From the NCBI GenBank assembly GCA_023391015.1, contig JAEWBT010000151.1, positions 1-13,623 of the forward strand: DNA of 13,623 bases, read 5' to 3'. This DNA is from Bacteroidota bacterium. Lineage in GTDB: Bacteria > Bacteroidota > Bacteroidia > Chitinophagales > Chitinophagaceae. The position numbers and the translations under genes are program-made. This document shows, in pieces, positions 6,067 to 13,310 of this stretch; position 1 is the stretch's first letter; the number at the start of each line of letters is the position of its first letter. The notes under the pieces were generated by a model, which saw nothing but the letters and a program-made list of their open reading frames with translations, had not been told where the DNA came from and made no database searches.

Positions 6067-8418
6067 TTACTTAAATTTAAAGTTGTAGGAAACAGAAGGT
6101 ACCCAGCGGAACAGGGCGGTTTGCACGGCCTGCGTACGCGACGGATCATTGGGGTCTTCTTCAAAAGAAATGGAAAACGCGTTTTCACGGCCATAGACGT
6201 TATAAACCGAAAACGCCCATTCGCTTTGCCAGCGCTTACGGGGCTTGCCCTGAAGCGTCGCGCCAATATCTAAGCGGTGATACGCCGGCAGCCGGTCCTG
6301 GTTGCGGCCATTGTAGTAAAACAATACTTTGCCGTCCTGATCCGTATATTTTCCGGAAGGAAAGGTAACGGCGTTGCCGGTCCAGTACACAAAGTTGGCC
6401 GAGAGATTCCAGCGTTTGTTGAGTTGATACAATCCCACCACCGAGATATCATGCAGCCGGTCTTGCCGCGTGGGATACCACTTGTTTTGGTTGATGCCAT
6501 CCACCTGCCGCTCCGAGCGGCTGATGGTGTAGCCCACCCAGCCGGTGAATTTTCCGGTTTTTTTCCGGAAAAGAAGCTCTAAACCATAAGCCCGGCCACT
6601 GCCATAGAGCAGCTCGCCTTCTATATCCTGCCGGCCATTGAGGCTGGCGCCGTCGCGGTAATCCACTTCTTTCTGAACGGTTTTATAATAAGCTTCTGCC
6701 GAGGCTTCAAAAGCGTTGTCCCGGAAATTCTGGTAGTAGCCCAGGGCCACCTGATCCGATAAGGCAGGCGTGAGCACGTTAGAACTCATCACATAGCGGT
6801 CGGTAGGCGTGTTAGAAGCAGCAGTGGTAAGCTGCCGGATGTGCTGCACGTTGCGCGCATACGATGCTTTGATGGACTTATCCGGGCTGAGGACAAACGA
6901 CGCCGAAATCCGTGGCTCCAGCGTCGGGTAAGATTTGATGACCTCGCCTCGCTTGGTTTGAAGGGTATCGGCAACCGTTCCGTCGGGGTTAAAATCAAAA
7001 TAGCCGGGGCCGCCCATCACCAGGAAAAGACCGCCACGCAAACCATAATTCACGTTCAGCCACTCGGCGGCTTTCCAGTCGTTTTGCGCCCACACCGCCG
7101 TTTCCCAGCCAAAGCGTTTGGGAATCACAATGTTGTTGACGCCGGGAGAACTTCCGGCCTTTACCTCATTGGGCAAAATACTGTGGTGAATCGCATTGAC
7201 GCCAAAGCGCAGGCTGTTGCGGTTATTAGGGAAATACTGAAATTCCTGCTTGACGTTGAAATCCTCCAACCGGCTCAAAATCTCAAAATTGTTGCTGCCG
7301 CTGCTCAGCCGGAAGCCATAGTTGAAATTGGAGTAGATAAAAGAAGTGTTGGAAAAAAGCTTGGGGCTAAACTCATGGTTCCAGCGCAGCGTGCCGGTAG
7401 CATTGCCCCAGTCGATGCCGAAAAGACCGCCACCCAGCGCCAGCACATCGCGGCCAAAATAGCCGGACAGAAACACGCGGTCTTTAGGCCCAATCCGGTA
7501 GTTGGCCTTGGCGTTGAAATCATAGAAATACAAGCGCGCACCGTTAATCGAGGAATCTTTGGAAAGACCCAGAAAAATATCGGCGTAGGTGCGGCGACCG
7601 GTGAGCAGAAACGAGCCTTTGTCTTTCACAATCGGCCCTTCGATGGCCAGCCGCGAGGAAATCAGCCCAATGCCGCCTTCCACCCCAAAGCGCTGGTTGT
7701 CGCCGTCTTTCATCGTTACATCCAGCACCGACGACAGCCGACCGCCATACTGCGCGGGCGGATTGCCTTTGTAGAGCGTTACGTTTTTAATGGCCTCCGA
7801 CGTGAAGGTGGAGAAAAAGCCCAGCAGGTGCGACGGATTGTACACCGGCGCTTCGTCCAGAAGAATCAGATTTTGATCGGGGCCACCGCCGCGTACAAAA
7901 AAGCCGCTGCCGCCTTCGCCCGCGCTTTTCACGCCCGGCAGAAGCTGCAGGACTTTTATCACATCTCGCTCTCCGAACAAGACCGGAATGTCTTTGATGG
8001 CCGCAATGTCCAGCTTCGTAACGCCGGTTTGGGCGCTGGTTACGTTGGCGTTGCGCGCTTCGCCGCGCACCACCACTTCCTGTAGCTCGGTGTTGCGCTC
8101 GCTGAGGCTGATATCTTGTTTTAAAGCGCCTTTCAGGGCGATGGGTTTGACTTCTGTTTTGTAGCCGCTGTAGGAAAAAATCAGGTTATAATTTCCGGCG
8201 GGCAGCGTCAGGGAATAAAAGCCATATTCGTTGCTGGCCGTTCCGCTGCCTTTCTTTTCGGCTACTTCCACGTTGGCACCTACGATGGTTTCGCCGGTAG
8301 CACCGTCGCGGATAATTCCGGAAACGGTGAAGTTTTGTGCCAGCGTGGCGAGGCTTGCCAGCAAAAGCAACAACGTCAGGGAAAGAAAGCGCCCGGATGG
8401 CGGGTGATGGAGCGGCAT
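6067..8418 (-). CDS. TonB-dependent receptor with carboxypeptidase-regulatory-like domain
   Basis: Read from ATG 8418 this is a 783-residue outer-membrane receptor. The open frame reaches up to 8523, but the added 35 residues carry no signal, whereas the chosen start gives a leucine-rich signal peptide ending about A27-Q28. Residues ~30-116 are a carboxypeptidase-regulatory-like beta-sandwich (TVSGIIRDGATGETIVGANV, then GFYSLTLPAGNY), residues ~125-237 are the plug (VRGGGPDQNLILLDEAPVYN at 175-194), and the rest is the beta-barrel, ending in the aromatic strand SYNFKFK. The length of about 800 residues is typical of the receptors paired with DUF4249 proteins rather than of the ~1000-residue SusC proteins. 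It imports a substrate across the outer membrane with energy from TonB-ExbBD; the substrate cannot be inferred. It is the first gene of the operon. Confidence 0.93.
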   Translation of the reverse strand: MPLHHPPSGRFLSLTLLLLLASLATLAQNFTVSGIIRDGATGETIVGANVEVAEKKGSGTASNEYGFYSLTLPAGNYNLIFSYSGYKTEVKPIALKGALKQDISLSERNTELQEVVVRGEARNANVTSAQTGVTKLDIAAIKDIPVLFGERDVIKVLQLLPGVKSAGEGGSGFFVRGGGPDQNLILLDEAPVYNPSHLLGFFSTFTSEAIKNVTLYKGNPPAQYGGRLSSVLDVTMKDGDNQRFGVEGGIGLISSRLAIEGPIVKDKGSFLLTGRRTYADIFLGLSKDSSINGARLYFYDFNAKANYRIGPKDRVFLSGYFGRDVLALGGGLFGIDWGNATGTLRWNHEFSPKLFSNTSFIYSNFNYGFRLSSGSNNFEILSRLEDFNVKQEFQYFPNNRNSLRFGVNAIHHSILPNEVKAGSSPGVNNIVIPKRFGWETAVWAQNDWKAAEWLNVNYGLRGGLFLVMGGPGYFDFNPDGTVADTLQTKRGEVIKSYPTLEPRISASFVLSPDKSIKASYARNVQHIRQLTTAASNTPTDRYVMSSNVLTPALSDQVALGYYQNFRDNAFEASAEAYYKTVQKEVDYRDGASLNGRQDIEGELLYGSGRAYGLELLFRKKTGKFTGWVGYTISRSERQVDGINQNKWYPTRQDRLHDISVVGLYQLNKRWNLSANFVYWTGNAVTFPSGKYTDQDGKVLFYYNGRNQDRLPAYHRLDIGATLQGKPRKRWQSEWAFSVYNVYGRENAFSISFEEDPNDPSRTQAVQTALFRWVPSVSYNFKFK

Positions 8419-8691
8419 AGAAAAAAATAAACAAAAGGTAGTCGGCAGAGAAAACACTTTTCTTCTGGAAAAGAGTGTACTGTTTTCCGGAAATGTGGCG
8501 CAAAAATCACACTTAAAAAGCACTTGTAGCCTGTTTTTATTGAGATGCCGGCTACGGTTCCCGGAAATATTGATAAGGTCTGACAGTTGCTTTTGGTGTG
8601 GAAAGCACTGCTATACTCTATTTTGTTACTACATCACCGCATTTAGGCACTAGTATATCAGTTTTAGTTGCTATATTGGCCTTTTAAAAGA
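8419..8691. other. A+T-rich divergent intergenic segment
   Basis: This is the left half of the 521-base gap between the receptor and porZ. It should hold the promoter of the receptor operon, but no clear Bacteroidota -33/-7 pair (TTG and TAnnTTTG) was found reading toward the receptor; the closest is TACCTTTTG on the minus strand near 8432-8440, without a good upstream TTG. Near the receptor start lies an imperfect hairpin, CTTTTC (8457-8462) with GAAAAG (8468-8473). One copy of TTCCGGAA lies at 8485-8492, and one copy of a 13-base motif shared with the gap before the GtrA gene lies at 8663-8675. No gene was seen. Confidence 0.5.
8663..8675 (+). repeat. 13-base intergenic motif, copy 1
   Basis: TTTAGTTGCTATA here is the exact reverse complement of bases 13223-13235. 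Both copies lie in non-coding gaps upstream of plus-strand genes. A related CTGCTATA lies at 8608-8615. Confidence 0.5.
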
Positions 8692-8722
8692 TTGTACACG
8701 CGTTTTTTGCAATGCGTTTATA
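8692..8722 (+). promoter_or_regulatory. Candidate promoter for the structured RNA / porZ transcript
   Basis: TTGTAC (8692-8697) and TTTATA (8717-8722) are spaced by 19 bases. A start 6 bases downstream would be G8728, which is the first base of the G-run that opens the candidate RNA. The -10 part does not match the TAnnTTTG consensus of Bacteroidota, so the call depends on position more than on sequence. Confidence 0.35.
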
Positions 8723-8727
8723 GGTAA

Positions 8728-8902
8728 GGGGGGCAGTGGGGCCTCAATGGGGAAGGCAAGCACGCTGGTCCTCCAACCGCAAAGGATGCAACCGAGCCGG
8801 ACGCTGCCCTACCGGAACGGGCAGGCATTGGGGCGGAAATGCAATGTTTGCGAAGCCATAAGCCCGGCCGGGCGGCTACCCGCTACAATACAGGCCCCCG
8901 CC
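8728..8902 (+). ncRNA. Candidate rod-shaped structured RNA (6S-like or porZ leader)
   Basis: These ~175 bases fold by hand into one long, nested, interrupted hairpin with its apex almost exactly at the centre. The stems, from outside in, are: 8732-8734/8900-8902; 8738-8744/8892-8898 (GGGGCCT with AGGCCCC, 7 bp perfect); 8750-8752/8879-8881; 8766-8769/8855-8858; 8778-8783/8847-8852 (CGCAAA with TTTGCG, perfect); 8787-8790/8840-8843; 8797-8799/8834-8836; and apical CTGCCC 8804-8809 with GGGCAG 8819-8824 around a 9-base loop. A wide bubble at about 8753-8765 versus 8859-8878 carries a small hairpin GCCC-GGCC-GGGC (8862-8873) on its 3' side. Size, rod shape and a central bubble with a 3'-side hairpin are hallmarks of 6S RNA. 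A leader of porZ, whose ATG is 38 bases downstream, is the main alternative. No intrinsic terminator follows. The family was not confirmed by any search. Confidence 0.45.
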
Positions 8903-8939
8903 GCGCCGTTTCAGTGTAGCTTCGTACCTTAATTCTGCC

Positions 8940-11228
8940 ATGCGTTTTTCGTCTTTTCTTACCTCGTTGTTGTTGTTGCCTTTTCTTGCGGTTGCCCAGA
9001 AAGGCGCGGTTGGTCAGTGGCAATCGCATTATCCCTACAACGTGCTGACCGGCCTGGCCACGGATGGCGATGTGTTGTATGCCGCCTCTGACCAGGGATT
9101 TTTTTCGTACAAACCCTCTACCGGGGAGATTATCACCCACTCTAAAGTGGACGGCATGACCGACGCCGGAACCGATAAAATTGGCTACGACGAGACGACC
9201 GGCACCACGGTGATCACCTATCGAAACGGCAATATTGATCTGTATCAAAACGGGTCTTTCTACAACATTCCCTCGCTGCGGCTGCGCCCTGCTACCGGCG
9301 CTAAAACGGTGCAGGACGTGTATTGCACTAATGGGATGGCCTATATCAGCACGAGTATTGGGGCGATTGTGCTGGATTTAAAAAAGCAGGAGGTAAAGGA
9401 AAATTATGTTTTCAACGCCGACGGCGGTGTGTTGCCCATCAACAGCCTGCGCATCAAAGGCAGCGACCTGTATGCTGCCACGCCCAAGGGGCTGTATCGG
9501 GCACCTATGACAGGGGCGAATCTTCAGGATTTTGCTTCCTGGCAACTGCTGACCTCTGGCACGGTGAAAAGCCTGGCGATTTCCGGAAATGCCTTGTGGA
9601 TGAGCACCGACAGCGGCGTGGTGCGCTACAATGGAAGCGCAGCGCCCGACACGGTTTTCCGTTCGCCGTTTGTGGTGCATATCGATTCTACGACCAATAG
9701 CGGGCTTGTTCTCACGCAGGTTATCCGCGAGAATGGTTTCATCGTTGGTTGGGTCAAAGTGCTCAATAATTCCGGAAATCTGACCGATTCTTTTCGCGTT
9801 GGGCTGCCGATCTTAACGGTGCAGGCCTCCGACGGCTCTTTTTATACCGCCGACACCTGGCAGGGCTTGCTGAAAAGCAGCAATGGTGCCGCGCCGGTGC
9901 CGGTGGCAGCGTCTGGCCCTTATTATCCTTATACGTTTAAAATCACGGCCCGCGACCGGCAGGTGCGGGTGTTGCATGGGGCTTACAACATCTTGTTTCA
10001 GCCGGTAGGCCGCGCCGGTTATCTATCCAATTACGATGGCACTACTGACCGCTGGACCACGCACAAGCCTTTCCCGGACGATGCCAAAGATTTGATTGAT
10101 TTTGTGGAAACCGACGGGGGAACGTATTATGGCTCTATGAGTCGCGGGTTGTATTGGCTGAAAAAAGACAGCAGCGTAGAAAATCTGACGCAGGTGGCGT
10201 TGGAACCTTATTTTGACGACCCCGGCAACTACCTTTTTGGCGTGATGAGCATGACCAAAGACCGCGATGGAAACGTGATTGTAGGACAGTATAAAGCCAA
10301 AACGCACGAGCTTTCCGTTCTTTCCAAAAGCGGGGTCTGGACCCATCTGGCGGCAAACGGCTCTTCCTTTCTGGGCGGGTTGTCGCATACGGCAGCCGGA
10401 TTGCTTCAGGATGACTTCGGGCAGCTGTGGTGGTTTCAGCCGCAGGGTGGGGGTGTTTTTGTGTATGACATGGCCGGAACACCCGAAAATCCGGCAGACG
10501 ATAAAAGCGCGCATCTCGGTTCTGGCAAAGGAAGTGGCGGCTTGCCTGCCGATGGCGTACTGAGCCTGGCGAAAGACCGCGAAGGCAGCATCTGGATTGG
10601 AACGGTCAATGGCATGGCGGTGGTGAACTGCCCTGGCAGCGTCATTGGTGGAAAATGCGAAGCCACCCAGCCCATCCTGAAGCTGGATCAGTTTGCCGGA
10701 AAGCTTTTCGACGGCGAGCAGGTCAATACCATTGCCGTGGATGGGGCAAACCGCAAATGGGTGGGCACCAACAACGGGGTGTGGCTCATTACCGCCGACG
10801 CGCAACAGGTGGTAGAGCGGTTCACGATGGCGAATTCGCCGCTGCCTACCAATGTGATTCAGCGCATCACGATAGATGATATAACCGGCGACGTGTATAT
10901 CGGAACGTCGAATGGATTGGTGAGCTATCGCGGAACGGCCACCGAGGGCGGCACCGAATCAGAGCAGGCCATTCACATTTTTCCCAACCCGGTGCGCAGC
11001 ACTTACCGCGGCCCCATTGCCTTTGCCAACCTGCCGGCCAACGCCGATGTGCGCATAACCGATATTTCCGGACAGCTGGTGTACCGCACGATTGCCAACG
11101 GCGGGCAGGCCACCTGGAACGGGATGGATTATACCGGCAAGCGACCCCAAACGGGTGTTTATCTGGTGTTTGTAACCAGCAAAGACGGCACACTGACCAC
11201 GAAAGGCAAGTTTGTGTTTGCGGAGTAG
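8940..11228 (+). CDS. porZ: PorZ-like T9SS attachment-complex protein (two-propeller, C-terminal sorting domain)
   Basis: A 762-residue secreted protein with a signal peptide ending about A19-Q20. The mature start, GAVGQWQSHYPYN, then LYAASDQGFFSY, HSKVDGMTD and TYRNGNIDLYQNG, fit the conserved N-terminal propeller of PorZ. Short repeats of the two-component-regulator-propeller type follow in the second half: SIWIGTVNGMAVV, KWVGTNNGVWLI and VYIGTSNGLVSY. Residues 678-762 are a T9SS type A domain (IHIFPNP at 678-684, then VRITDISGQLVYR, and NGMDYTGKRPQTGVYLV). In Porphyromonas, PorZ is a cell-surface member of the attachment complex with PorU, PorV and PorQ, and it binds anionic LPS used to anchor secreted cargo. 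A generic propeller-repeat secreted protein is the alternative, but length and N-terminal motifs favour PorZ. The Nif3-family gene begins 35 bases downstream with no terminator between. Confidence 0.85.
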   Translation: MRFSSFLTSLLLLPFLAVAQKGAVGQWQSHYPYNVLTGLATDGDVLYAASDQGFFSYKPSTGEIITHSKVDGMTDAGTDKIGYDETTGTTVITYRNGNIDLYQNGSFYNIPSLRLRPATGAKTVQDVYCTNGMAYISTSIGAIVLDLKKQEVKENYVFNADGGVLPINSLRIKGSDLYAATPKGLYRAPMTGANLQDFASWQLLTSGTVKSLAISGNALWMSTDSGVVRYNGSAAPDTVFRSPFVVHIDSTTNSGLVLTQVIRENGFIVGWVKVLNNSGNLTDSFRVGLPILTVQASDGSFYTADTWQGLLKSSNGAAPVPVAASGPYYPYTFKITARDRQVRVLHGAYNILFQPVGRAGYLSNYDGTTDRWTTHKPFPDDAKDLIDFVETDGGTYYGSMSRGLYWLKKDSSVENLTQVALEPYFDDPGNYLFGVMSMTKDRDGNVIVGQYKAKTHELSVLSKSGVWTHLAANGSSFLGGLSHTAAGLLQDDFGQLWWFQPQGGGVFVYDMAGTPENPADDKSAHLGSGKGSGGLPADGVLSLAKDREGSIWIGTVNGMAVVNCPGSVIGGKCEATQPILKLDQFAGKLFDGEQVNTIAVDGANRKWVGTNNGVWLITADAQQVVERFTMANSPLPTNVIQRITIDDITGDVYIGTSNGLVSYRGTATEGGTESEQAIHIFPNPVRSTYRGPIAFANLPANADVRITDISGQLVYRTIANGGQATWNGMDYTGKRPQTGVYLVFVTSKDGTLTTKGKFVFAE

Positions 11229-11263
11229 AAAAATTCATGACTCATTAAAACACCCCTCTGCCT

Positions 11264-12364
11264 ATGCAACTGGCCAAAATCATCAATCATTTAGAAACCC
11301 TCGCGCCGCCCGTTTATCAGGAAGGCTACGACAACAGCGGCCTGCAGGTAGGCCTACCGGGGACGGAAATTTCCGGAATTCTGGTGGCGCTGGACGTTAC
11401 AGAAGCCTTATTAGAGGAAGCCGAAAGCCGGAATTGCAACCTGATTGTTACCCACCACCCGCTGCTTTTTAAAGGCCTCAAACGCATCTCCGACGGCACG
11501 GCCATTGAGCGCATCGTGTGGAAGGCCATTCAGAAAAACATCGCTCTTTACGCCATCCACACCAACCTGGATAATATGGCCCACGGCGTGAACCGCATGT
11601 TGGCTCAAAAGCTGGGATTGGAAAACACACGCATTCTCATTCCTCAAAAAGATACACTCCGGAAATTGCAGGTCTATGTGCCCCAGAAAGATGCCCCTCA
11701 ACTGCTGGAAGCCCTTTTTAACGCCGGTGCCGGGCAGGTAGGCGAATATTCCGAATGCAGCTATCAGGTTTCCGGAAAAGGCACCTTCCGGCCTTCCGAA
11801 AATGCCGACCCAACGATAGGCAAGGCCGGTGGCGGGCGCGAAGAAGTAGCCGAAATCAAAGTACAGGTTTTAGTACCCAAACACCGCGAGCGCCCCGTTT
11901 TAGAAGCGATGTTTGCGGCGCATCCTTATGAAGAAGTGGCCTACGACCTGCTGCACCTGGCCAATGAAAACCCGCATCAGGGCATTGGGATGATTGGCGA
12001 TTTGCCCGGGGCGGAGGCTGTTCCCGTTTTCCTGCAACGGATTAAACATGCGCTGCACACCGGCTGCATTCGCTACACCGAACCGACGAAAAAGGAAATC
12101 CGGAAAGTGGCGGTTTGCGGTGGGTCGGGAGCGGGTTTTTTGAGCGCAGCGCTACGCGCCGGAGCCGACGCTTACGTAACCGCTGACTTTAAATACCACG
12201 AGTTTTTCGACGGTGAAGGCCGCATTCTGATTGCCGACGTGGGCCACTGGGAAAGCGAGCAATATACTACCGAGTTGTTGGTTTCGTATCTAAAGGAGAA
12301 ATTACCTAATTTTGCCGTCCATTCGGCGGGAAGCATCACCAATCCCGTTCGTTATTATCCCTGA
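11264..12364 (+). CDS. Nif3-like dinuclear metal center hexameric protein with YqfO-type insert
   Basis: A 366-residue cytosolic protein of the Nif3 / YbgI / YqfO family, also labelled GTP cyclohydrolase I type 2 in databases. Metal ligands of the di-metal site are visible in T-H-H-P (H64, H65), H-T-N-L-D (H99, D103) and the late G-H-W-E-S-E (H328, E332). Between the two halves, residues ~131-235 form the extra PII/CutA-like domain present in the longer YqfO-type members, with GEYSECSY (160-167) and AHPYEEVAYD (219-228). The length agrees with that longer subfamily. These proteins form toroidal hexamers; the physiological substrate is unsettled. The zinc-ribbon gene starts 6 bases after the stop, a pairing common in Bacteroidota, so the two are probably translated from one message and may act together. 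Confidence 0.93.
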   Translation: MQLAKIINHLETLAPPVYQEGYDNSGLQVGLPGTEISGILVALDVTEALLEEAESRNCNLIVTHHPLLFKGLKRISDGTAIERIVWKAIQKNIALYAIHTNLDNMAHGVNRMLAQKLGLENTRILIPQKDTLRKLQVYVPQKDAPQLLEALFNAGAGQVGEYSECSYQVSGKGTFRPSENADPTIGKAGGGREEVAEIKVQVLVPKHRERPVLEAMFAAHPYEEVAYDLLHLANENPHQGIGMIGDLPGAEAVPVFLQRIKHALHTGCIRYTEPTKKEIRKVAVCGGSGAGFLSAALRAGADAYVTADFKYHEFFDGEGRILIADVGHWESEQYTTELLVSYLKEKLPNFAVHSAGSITNPVRYYP

Positions 12365-12370
12365 TTTTAT

Positions 12371-13129
12371 ATGGCTATTGCTAAGGATTTTTCCGTTGAA
12401 GAAAAGCTGGCAGCGGTGCTCGCGCTTCAAAAAATAGATTCAAAAGTAGATGAAATTAAAACCCTCAAAGGCGAGCTGCCGATGGAGGTAAAAGACCTCG
12501 AAGATGAAATCGAAGGTCTGAAAACGCGTCTGAACAACGTCAACGCGGAGATTGACAGCATTTCTTCCTTTATCCAGCAAAAGTCGGACATCAAGAAAGA
12601 CGCGCAGGCCCAGATGAAAAAGCTGGAAAAGCAGCAGGATAATGTGAAAAACAACCGCGAGTTTGAGGCCATCACCAAAGAAGTAGAATACCAGGAACTG
12701 GAAGTACAACTGGCTGATAAGCACATCCGCGATGCCGAAATCGAGCTGGCTGGCCGCACCGATGTGCGTACCCGTACGGAAACCAAAATTCAGAACCTGA
12801 GCGAGGCGCTGGAAGCCAAAAAAGGCGAGCTGGAAAAAATCATCGCCGAAACCGAGCGCGAAGAGCAAGTACTTTCTGCCGAAAGCGAGAAAGCGAAAGA
12901 GCAGGTAGATAACCGGCTGCTGACGGCCTACGAGCGCATCCGCCACTCTTACCGCAACGGCCTGGCCGTAGTGCCCATCGTGCGCGACTCCTGCGGCGGC
13001 TGCTACAATGTGATTCCGCCGCAGCGCCAAAGCGAAATCCGCCAACACAAGAAAATCATTGTGTGCGAGCATTGCGGTCGCATCCTGGTAGACCCGGCGC
13101 TGAACGGCGACGCGCCGCTAGAGGATTAA
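12371..13129 (+). CDS. Coiled-coil protein with C-terminal C4 zinc ribbon
   Basis: A 252-residue soluble protein. Residues ~15-185 are rich in K/E/Q with heptad spacing and should form a long antiparallel coiled coil. The C-terminal part has C208-G-G-C211 and C232-E-H-C235, four cysteines placed to bind one zinc, with the conserved stretch NVIPPQRQSEIRQ between them. This is the CT398-like C4 zinc-ribbon family, found widely in bacteria next to Nif3-like genes. Roles in nucleic-acid binding or as a flagellar/secretion chaperone have been proposed for relatives, but none can be assigned here. It lies 6 bases after the Nif3-family gene and is followed by a good terminator at 13243-13278, so it closes the porZ-side transcription unit. 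Confidence 0.9.
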   Translation: MAIAKDFSVEEKLAAVLALQKIDSKVDEIKTLKGELPMEVKDLEDEIEGLKTRLNNVNAEIDSISSFIQQKSDIKKDAQAQMKKLEKQQDNVKNNREFEAITKEVEYQELEVQLADKHIRDAEIELAGRTDVRTRTETKIQNLSEALEAKKGELEKIIAETEREEQVLSAESEKAKEQVDNRLLTAYERIRHSYRNGLAVVPIVRDSCGGCYNVIPPQRQSEIRQHKKIIVCEHCGRILVDPALNGDAPLED

Positions 13130-13207
13130 GGCAAGAACTCATTTTTCCGGAAATCATTGCTTTTTTCCCGGAAATGATACCCCCTTATCAACCCCCCGTT
13201 AAGCCTG

Positions 13208-13238
13208 TTGACTATCACTGCTTATAGCAACTAAATTG
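13208..13238 (+). promoter_or_regulatory. Weak promoter candidate upstream of the GtrA gene
   Basis: TTG at 13208-13210 and TAAATTG at 13232-13238 are 21 bases apart, close to the Bacteroidota -33/-7 pattern (TTG, ~19-20, TAnnTTTG) but one T short. A start from it would fall in the terminator hairpin at 13243, which makes it doubtful or hints at attenuation. Confidence 0.2.
13223..13235 (-). repeat. 13-base intergenic motif, copy 2
   Basis: TATAGCAACTAAA is the reverse complement of the copy at 8663-8675. Its ATAGCAAC core (13224-13231) also faces GTTGaCTAT at 13207-13215, giving an imperfect inverted repeat with one extra base. This could be an operator upstream of the GtrA gene. Confidence 0.5.
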
Positions 13239-13242
13239 TATT

Positions 13243-13278
13243 GAAACCCTGCCTGTACGGGCGGGGTTTCTTATTTTT
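13243..13278 (+). terminator. Intrinsic terminator after the zinc-ribbon gene
   Basis: GAAACCCTGC (13243-13252) pairs with GCGGGGTTTC (13261-13270), 10 bp with one G-U, extended by C13253-G13260 and a G-U pair over a GTAC loop. TTATTTTT follows directly (13271-13278). It ends only 32 bases before the GtrA start codon. Confidence 0.85.
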
Positions 13279-13310
13279 GCGCCCGTTTCCCTTTTCCTAC
13301 AAAACGCCGG

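Larger units (their letters stand above)
339..13152. repeat. Dispersed palindrome TTCCGGAA, 14 copies
   Basis: Exact copies of TTCCGGAA start at 339, 1641, 2795, 3905, 4607, 6351, 6563, 8316, 8485, 9581, 9770, 11371, 11770 and 13145. Several extend to the 12-base palindrome ATTTCCGGAAAT (3903-3914, 9579-9590). They occur in genes on both strands and in gaps. In genes they fall in two frames only, coding Ser-Gly (TCC GGA) or Phe-Arg (TTC CGG). Half-site variants such as CCCGGAAA or TTTCCGGC are frequent too. Confidence 0.8.

Noticed and set aside
6841..8085. 414-residue open frame on the plus strand
   Set aside because: It is antisense to the TonB-dependent receptor, has no recognisable domain, and arises from the lack of stops in G+C-rich complementary sequence.
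8419..8523. N-terminal extension of the TonB receptor to the ATG at 8523
   Set aside because: The added 35 residues would bury the signal peptide; ATG 8418 gives a normal outer-membrane protein signal.
8728..8902. SRP 4.5S RNA, RNase P RNA, tmRNA or a known riboswitch in the structured gap
   Set aside because: The conserved 4.5S core (GGTCAGG...GGAAGG...GCAGCC type), RNase P landmarks and the cobalamin, TPP and SAM/SAH riboswitch cores were looked for and not seen.
8747..8932. 61-codon open frame in the receptor-porZ gap
   Set aside because: It lies over the stretch that folds into the rod-shaped RNA and its product has no recognisable motif; a structured RNA explains the stretch better.
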